Shown here piece after piece: positions 58,697-64,000 of a stretch of DNA of 64,000 bases (the stretch's first letter is position 1; each line of letters starts with the position of its first letter). Under the pieces are notes generated by a model. It searched no databases, was not told the DNA's origin, and was given only the letters and a program-made list of their open reading frames with translations. Source of the stretch: Cydia pomonella (taxonomy: Eukaryota > Arthropoda > Insecta > Lepidoptera > Tortricidae). Where the stretch lies: assembly GCF_033807575.1 (NCBI RefSeq), contig NC_084705.1, positions 11,588,019 through 11,652,018 on the forward strand, given 5' to 3'. Both the position numbers and the translations under genes were made by a program.

Positions 58697-59398
58697 ACAT
58701 ATCTTTTAAGGCCTTTACTACACAAATATTGTAAAGCAAATTGTTTTGCAGACGTGCCCACGCTTTCGTCGCCGCTTCCTCCACGGCGTGCAATGCATCA
58801 CGTAGCTCCTCATTTTCTGCAATCGTTTTCGTGTGAGATTTCAAGAACAAACTTAAATACGACTGCGCTAGCTCAAAGTCTCTATTACTTCTCAACATAA
58901 CATTCAACATGACCAGAAACTGTTTCAAAACCTCGACAGTACCTCCCGCGTCCGGCGACATACACGAAACTTCGGAATCGATGGCGGCTGGCGAAAGCGA
59001 CTTCAACTTCACTATGCACTTCTCGAAGTTCTCTTCACTTTTGCACTCCACTAACTTCTTAGCAAACACGCTTAGTGTCGAGAGAGACTCGGGTATTAAT
59101 AGCTTGGTTTCTTTATTGTTGTCTTTTTCACTTTCTAAGTCGAATTGTAAGTCGAGACTAGCGACCGTGGGCAGGAAGAACGGCGCTGATTTAGGGACCG
59201 TCAAAGGCGTTTTAGGTTTGTTTCTTTTCTTGACAACGTCCAAATGTAGCAGATTAAGCCATTTGGAAGTCGGCTGGTTCGACAGCGTGATAAGCTCGCT
59301 GCTGATTTGCGAAGGTGACATGTATTCTGCCTCATCTCCGATATCGATTGTGCCTATATCCTCTATGCTAGGTTTCTCAGGTACTGTAGAGGGTAGCT
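58695..59398 (-). CDS. WDR36: WDR36 homologue, last exon (Utp21 C-terminal domain)
   Basis: Acceptor TTGTTTTACAG precedes 59398. The exon starts by completing a split codon (phase 2 bases) and encodes 233 residues to the TAA at 58695. SSELITLSNQPTSKWLNLLH and the PFFLPTV motif mark the Utp21 domain; the rest is helical, ending VVKALKDM. The antisense plus frame at 58909-59421 is a shadow. Confidence 0.93.
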
Positions 59399-62300
59399 CT
59401 GTAAAACAAGATTTAATCTAAAAACTACGAACTTCTGATTAACAAGCAAGCATAAATCGTCAAGTTACCCTAAGATAAATTGCAGGAGCAACATATACAT
59501 ATACCGTGTTATTTACCGAAATTCAACTGGGGAAAATTAAACTAATTCTGCCGTAGTTTTTAAGTGAAAGATTTAGTGAAAATAGTCAAAAATAATGGTC
59601 ATAATAATATATGCATGTATGTTTAAATATGATTTTGTAACTTATTGATTACTATAGTCTTTGTCATGTCACAGTATCATATGTGGCAGTCCACATCAAA
59701 AGGAACCTTATAGCGGTCGGTGTTTACGTCGCGTAGTACTACATTAGTATTTGCGCGCCACTAATAATGGCGTAAGCACCGATCGTCGTAAGGTCCCTTC
59801 TGATATGGACTGTCACATATTATCTACGATTGAGTGGTGTTTAAATATTGACTTTATTATGTTAAGGTATAAAACTATCGATTATACGCAAATTAAAAAA
59901 AAATATACATGTAATGTGTCGTTTGATATCAATTCACGGTGTTCAAGTGAAACCAGTTTCTTGCTCTTGTCTTATGTATGACAAGGGCAAAGACAGTTAC
60001 GACGATAGCAAGATATGTATTATAAAATTAAATTTCGCTTGGTCTATGCCTTGTTTATAAAATTAAATTTCGTTTGGTATATGCATTTGGCTCGCAAACT
60101 ACAGTTTGCGAGCCTAATGCGGTTCTTACGAAGTACCTACAATGTGGCTTTTCTAGTTCTTTAAACCTTTTCTTCAACACCAAACTGTTATTGTAAATCA
60201 GAAAACACTTCATTTTCCAGAACAAACATCATCTAACCAAGAACAATTAGGCAGTAAGAAAAAACACTCACTGATCTGAGGGACTTCCATGTTTGTCTTG
60301 TCAATGGGCTTGAGGTAGACCTTCTCGTACAGCAGCCTGTTGGCCCACAGGCACACGCCCAGCTGACCTACGTGCGTGGTCGCCAAGTAGTCGCCGGTCG
60401 GCGACATGCTCAGGCACGTGACCGGTTTCTCCAACTACAACATCATCTATGTTAATAACACAATGTTACAACACGCAATAGGCTACAAGTAAACGTTAGA
60501 CAGAAAATACAGAAATAGGCCCGCCTATCCACACAGAGCGAGCATACGCGCGAGGCAATTTCCTCGCGCACAAAACGGCGAGTGTAGACGTGCCTCGGCC
60601 GAGGCGGGGCGCTCGGCCCAAGCAAACGTACGCGCCGCCTCCGCCTAATGACGATTGAAAATGTATATGTATTCAGATTTACCGACATTTGTGTGGTGAA
60701 ATGATAATAATTACATTACTTACTGAAAATATGTCCACTAAATGACCACTGGGTATGTCCCAGGTACACAGCGTGCAGTCCATTGACGCACTAAACAGCC
60801 ATCTACGAAAACGAATACAAATAGTAGGTAGTAATTCAAGTCAAACTTTGAATTAAATAATTTTTATGGGCAATTCCATATAACTTTAGCATTTAATAAT
60901 TCAATTATTATTGCCTTCATGCTCTTATCTCAGAAAAATATGAAGAACAACCAAATCTATAAAAATAATGATATGCTTGTAAATCAAATTGTCAATATAT
61001 TTATTTTTATACCTAGTTGGTTACTAAATTCTGTTACTGCAATAATCTTTATCTACATAAAATATATGTACGAAAGTTGAATAAACTATATAATTAAAAT
61101 GAAGTACACAAAATCAGGAATCACATATGACAATATCATTCAAAATGGCCTCCTCTGGCCTTGACACAGGCCCTCAACGACGAGGCCAGTCATCAATAGC
61201 GGCACGCACGATTGTCATATATAATTCCGTCACTGTCTTAACTATGGCCCGCTTAAGGGAGTCAAGATTTGTGTGGGGTTTAGCAGAGGCTTTCTCCTCA
61301 ATAACCTGCCATATGGCATAATCCAGGGGGTTAAGCTCCGGGCTGGAGCACGGCCAGTCTTCGTGGGCAATAAAGTCAATTTTGTTCCTTCGAAACCAGG
61401 CTTAAGTTGTTTTTGCCTTATGTGCAGGAGCTGTCCTGTTGAAAGACCCATGGCTGGTTTTGAAATAGAGTGTGGCTTAAGGGCTTCACTACTGGTTCGA
61501 GAACGGTTTCCTGGTAAACATTGGCCGTTTTCACACCTTTTTCACAGAAATGAACCTGTGTTAGCCCTGAGTATGACACACCCAGCCAAATCATCACATA
61601 AGAGGGATGATGGCCTCGTTGCACTCTCGGAACAACCGCAATCGCCTCTTGACTGTTATTTGCATACACTCTGTCATTCTGGCGGTTACAACATTCTTCA
61701 ATGGTAAATTTTTTTTCATCTATAAATAGTATTTTTCGGTGGCCATTTTGTGCGTACCGCTTCAATAGCACGCGACTTCTCTCTAGCCTCATAGTCTTTA
61801 ATCGTCCATTAAGCAAATAACTTTTTTGTGTGCGGTAAGCGTGTAGTCCAAGGTCTTCATTGATAACTTTTTTTAGGGAACTTCTCTTCACAGACATCTG
61901 TATTGCAAACAAATCTTGCTTCTGGATGGGGTTTCTTGCAATTCTCGCCTTCACTGCCTTTATTAGAGCTGGGGTCCGAACGGTGCGTGGTCTTCCAGAC
62001 CTCTTGCGGTCATCGAAGCTCTGAGAACTATTGTATCTATTAATTGTGCGATAAACAAATTATTTGTTGATTTTTAGGTTTCAAGCAACTTCAAAATCAT
62101 GTTTGGCGGGTGCCCACATTTGTGCAACGCAATTACTGCGATACGATTCTCTTTTAGGTCCCAATTCATTATAGATACGACGAGATAAGCGTTGTGTGGT
62201 ATATAATTATAGCTCACAAATTCACCACATTATGTCATTTTTTATTCTTTCGGTAGCATTTGTATTAACAGAAAAAAAAAAGGTTGCAACTTAGTAACCA

Positions 62301-63859
62301 ACTAGGTAAGGTTTAAAAATTTCACACGATACCATCAATTTCCTTTGCTTACCTGCTCTGAGAATCAAATCCAATGTCATTAATTTTAGCCCGGTGTCCA
62401 TCAAATCGCCTCACAATATTCATAGTATCTATGTCCAGAAGGGTAATTGTGAAATCCTCATTGGCCAGTGCCAGCAAGGCACTTTCTCTGTGGCACTTTG
62501 TGAAACCGACGGATTCTTCCAGCTGCATTACATGGTATGGTGTTTTTGCTGAAAATGTAAAACTTTGTTAGTATTCATTTGAGTATATAGTTATTTGAAA
62601 GGATTCTTGTGAAAAAACATCAAAAAAATATTGATGGGAAGAAAAAATGCATAAAAACTGGTCAAGAGGCTGATTTATATAGCAAATGCACAAATAAGCT
62701 AATTTATATCAATGATATTTTGTGTGGTAAGTGTCGACTTTTGGTGTATAAACATAAAGTACGAGTAGTAGCATCAACGTCTACGTGTAGCAGCACAGCA
62801 CTTGGCGATGCTGGCTCTTCGTCTGCAACCTCCGACGCTTCCGATTATAATTTATACGATGATGATAATTTTGTGTGTGATTCAGAGGAACGATTTGAAA
62901 TGTTTTTTCACAAAACTTACACTTAGTGTTATCCATTTTCTAACACAAAATGCAAATAAAACATATGCAGCTAGAATATGTGTCAAATGTTATCAACGTT
63001 GACATGTCATCGTCGATGCATTATAAATAGATTTATAAGAAAAGGTTGCACACCTACATACTAACTTATCTACACCCTGCACTAGTACTTTGTTTACATA
63101 TGCTCCTAACTACTTATTCGATTTTTTTTTGACATGACGCACGAAGATTTACGCAAGTATTTTTATATGTGTATGTAGCGGGTACTAGTCGCTATCCATG
63201 CATATTTTTTCTGGAGGTGTACCTCCGCGAAAAGTAAAAAAATAAATGTGAAGAAAAATAAAAAGGTTTTTTACACAATGAAGTATAAGTACATGACGTG
63301 GGTTAAAAATGTGTATTTTGTAGCCTATTTTATTATTGTCAAATATAATTTTGTTTCGTTAATCTAACTTGAACAGTTTACAAAATATGCCACTTTCAAT
63401 GATACACTGATTATTTTACATTATCCCGAATAACTTGAAAACAAAAGAAGATCGAGGACTGATATTAAGCATAGTGTTCTTAGGACTTGCCAGTACACCA
63501 CCTAAAAGAATGACCAAATCCGTCGTTGGGGGCACCTCTAGTTCGCTTAGCCTGCTAGACCCTTTGATATTCTATTGCAATTGTTTTTCTTTGAATCCTA
63601 TTTAATTTTTATTTAGATTGCTCCTTTGTTGCTGCGAGTTTACGACTTTTAAGTAGTTAAGATGACTCACTTGATTTAAAATACCAGAACTTTAATTTCT
63701 CATCCGCGCCTGCAGTGATCACCCTCTGGTTGCAAAGGTCAGTCTCCACTCCTCTCAGGGCACCGTCGTGTGCAATTTTTTTGTCTAAAACCTCGCCGTA
63801 ATGTCCTCGGTGAATACCGGATTGCATGTTAAACTTGTGAACCTGACCATTGTCATATC
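58695..63859 (-). CDS. WDR36: WDR36/UTP21 homologue, C-terminal half (5 exons)
   Basis: The product is a WD40 protein of the small-subunit processome. In yeast and vertebrates, UTP21/WDR36 acts in the nucleolus in early cleavage of pre-rRNA and 18S maturation. Exons on the minus strand are 63859-63671, 62548-62353, 60802-60724, 60434-60272 and 59398-58695; all introns are GT/AG and the phases agree, giving one continuous frame of about 442 residues. The first four exons encode WD-repeat blades (for example KLKFWYFK, SASMDCTLCTWDIPSG, MSPTGDYLATTHVGQLGV). The last encodes the conserved Utp21 C-terminal domain, including LNLLHLDVV and PKSAPFFLPTV. Vertebrate proteins are about 900 residues, so roughly half the gene lies beyond the right edge. 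Symbol given by homology; nothing suggests damage. Confidence 0.92.
59399..60271 (-). other. WDR36 intron with MITE, tandem repeat and hairpin
   Basis: The intron holds a 142-bp MITE (59679-59820), a 35-bp tandem duplication (60021-60055 and 60056-60090, starting TATAAAATTAAATTTCG) and a tight hairpin, GGCTCGCAAACT with its complement and a two-base loop, at 60089-60114. Confidence 0.7.
59679..59820. mobile_element. 142-bp MITE in WDR36 intron
   Basis: ATATGTGGCAGTCCACATCA and, inverted, TGATATGGACTGTCACATAT begin imperfect arms of about 55 bp that include GGTCGGTG and TTACG. TATC lies outside both ends (59675-59678 and 59821-59824), a possible 4-bp target duplication. Confidence 0.7.
60272..60434 (-). 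CDS. WDR36: WDR36 homologue, fourth exon in window
   Basis: Acceptor GATGTTGTAG ends at 60435 and donor GTGAGT starts at 60271. The 163-bp exon encodes LEKPVTCLSMSPTGDYLATT and LGVCLWANRLLYEKV, the blade just before the C-terminal domain. The TTG at 60434 is a Leu codon, not a start. Confidence 0.92.
60435..60723 (-). other. WDR36 short intron with GC palindromes
   Basis: This 289-bp intron is GC-rich in its middle. It contains GCGCGAGG/CCTCGCGC around a 6-base loop (60548-60569) and the perfect palindrome GCCTCGGCCGAGGC (60592-60605), probably from a small repeat insertion. Confidence 0.6.
60724..60802 (-). CDS. WDR36: WDR36 homologue, third exon in window
   Basis: A 79-bp exon with acceptor TTTTCGTAG before 60802 and donor GTAAGT after 60724. 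It encodes WLFSASMDCTLCTWDIPSG and HLVDIFS, a canonical WD blade. It is too short to appear as an ORF but joins both neighbours in phase. Confidence 0.9.
61012..62306 (-). mobile_element. mariner-type transposon in WDR36 intron
   Basis: Terminal inverted repeats CCTAGTTGGTTACTAA lie at 61012-61027 and, inverted, 62291-62306, each flanked by TA (61010-61011 and 62307-62308), the standard duplication of Tc1/mariner elements. The 1,295-bp length fits a complete mariner. It sits wholly inside the intron between exons 62353-62548 and 60724-60802, in the same orientation as the host gene. Confidence 0.9.
61150..62169 (-). pseudogene. dead mariner-type transposase
   Basis: The frame starts at the ATG at 62169 (MNWDLKENRIAVIALHKCGH), where a stop soon interrupts the N-terminal helix-turn-helix. 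The longest open piece (61954-61418) holds ILFIDEKKFTIEE with the first catalytic Asp, VPRVQRGHHPSYVMIWLGVS, and FQQDSS with the second Asp. It then hits a stop. In another frame, EDWPCSSPELNPLDYAIW follows with the third acidic residue (Asp). The D,D,D arrangement and sequence suggest the maT (DD37D-like) branch; the exact spacing is uncertain because of the frameshift. Several lesions make it inactive. The plus frames at 61127-61707 are shadows. Confidence 0.88.
62353..62548 (-). CDS. WDR36: WDR36 homologue, second exon in window
   Basis: Acceptor ACATTTTCAG before 62548 and donor GTAAGC after 62353. The 196-bp exon encodes QLEESVGFTKCHRESALLAL, EDFTITLLDIDTMNIVRRFD and GHRAKINDIGFDSQS, covering the end of one blade and the start of the next. 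Its antisense (62374-62571 plus) is a shadow frame. Confidence 0.92.
62609..62926 (+). CDS. unrecognised 105-codon ORF in WDR36 intron
   Basis: I do not recognise this protein with confidence. It is antisense to the host gene and lies wholly in an intron. The N-terminal half is Lys-rich with NDILCGKCRLLVYKHK, a C-x2-C pair in the style of zinc-binding adaptor regions found beside transposase genes. The C-terminal half is Ser/Thr-rich, then acidic (SDASDYNLYDDDNF). Composition looks more coding-like than the other short frames here. It may be the first exon or a fragment of a transposon-encoded protein. Confidence 0.25.
   Translation: MKKHQKNIDGKKKCIKTGQEADLYSKCTNKLIYINDILCGKCRLLVYKHKVRVVASTSTCSSTALGDAGSSSATSDASDYNLYDDDNFVCDSEERFEMFFHKTYT
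62927..63670 (-). other. WDR36 intron remainder
   Basis: No further exon or repeat is recognised in this part of the 62549-63670 intron. Confidence 0.5.
63671..63859 (-). CDS. WDR36: WDR36 homologue, first exon in window
   Basis: Acceptor TTATTTTCAG before 63859 and donor GTGAGT after 63671. The 189-bp exon encodes YDNGQVHKFNMQSGIHRG, GALRGVETDLCNQRVITAG and LKFWYFKS: the end of one blade and a full next one. The frame enters with two bases of a split codon, so at least one more exon lies upstream, beyond position 64000. Confidence 0.92.
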
Positions 63860-64000
63860 CTGAAAATAATAAATTTATAAGAAATGCACATGGCTTAATA
63901 GAATCAAATAATTCTCGTCTCTGCATAGTATAAAAATTCTTACACGTGAGGTATCTCAATTAAAGTTTAGTTAAGGTTTATCTGAATGTTATACACCTAA

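Noticed and set aside
58909..59421. 170-codon plus frame
   Set aside because: It is the antisense shadow of the last WDR36 exon.
61273..61707. 144-codon plus frame
   Set aside because: It is the shadow of the mariner transposase pseudogene on the other strand.

Overview
The window looks like a repeat-rich, AT-rich stretch of an insect nuclear genome, most likely a moth or butterfly (Lepidoptera). This rests on dispersed repeat families I associate with lepidopteran DNA: a tRNA-derived SINE with copies near 23.1, 25.8, 40.1 and 43.8 kb, the 'ttagggttccgtaccc ... gactcgcacttgtccg' family, many foldback MITEs, and degraded LINE 3' ends. The host gene has short exons with GT/AG introns. No bacterial-style gene organisation is present. 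The assignment is made from memory of such repeats and was not checked against a database.

Only one host gene is supported. It is on the minus strand at the right end (58695-63859 and continuing past the window): the C-terminal half of a WDR36/UTP21 homologue, a WD40 protein of the small-subunit processome. Five exons can be placed with splice sites and phases, and they join into one reading frame ending in a Utp21 C-terminal domain. Its introns hold a dead mariner-type transposon with clear terminal repeats and TA duplications, a small MITE, and an unexplained 105-codon antisense ORF.

The other notable coding locus is a nearly intact non-LTR retrotransposon on the minus strand (about 28.47-32.33 kb). 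It encodes an N-terminal C2H2 finger, a reverse transcriptase with YLDDG, a CCHC knuckle and a restriction-endonuclease-like (PD-(D/E)XK) domain. One 11-bp tandem duplication splits the protein into two frames. A 278-bp copy made only of the element's two ends, joined at a 3-bp microhomology, sits head-to-tail next to it.

Region by region: 0-5 kb is foldback elements, a minisatellite and a LINE remnant. 5-9 kb is mostly unassigned AT-rich DNA. 9.2-10.3 kb is a 1.08-kb TAA-flanked element with long G runs. 12-17.5 kb holds a TIR element with a pol III B-box and a repeat element carrying ~290-bp internal tandem units. 19-22.5 kb holds two LINE remnants and a palindromic MITE dimer nested in another repeat. 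23-28 kb is SINEs and foldbacks. 28.4-32.4 kb is the retrotransposon locus. 33-38 kb is hairpins, a large foldback and a textbook 8-bp-TSD hAT MITE. 38-48 kb is SINEs, a LINE 3' end and a 1-kb foldback. 50-58 kb includes a 1.66-kb TA-flanked TIR element and further repeats. Between 1 and 58.6 kb I see no host exon I can defend.
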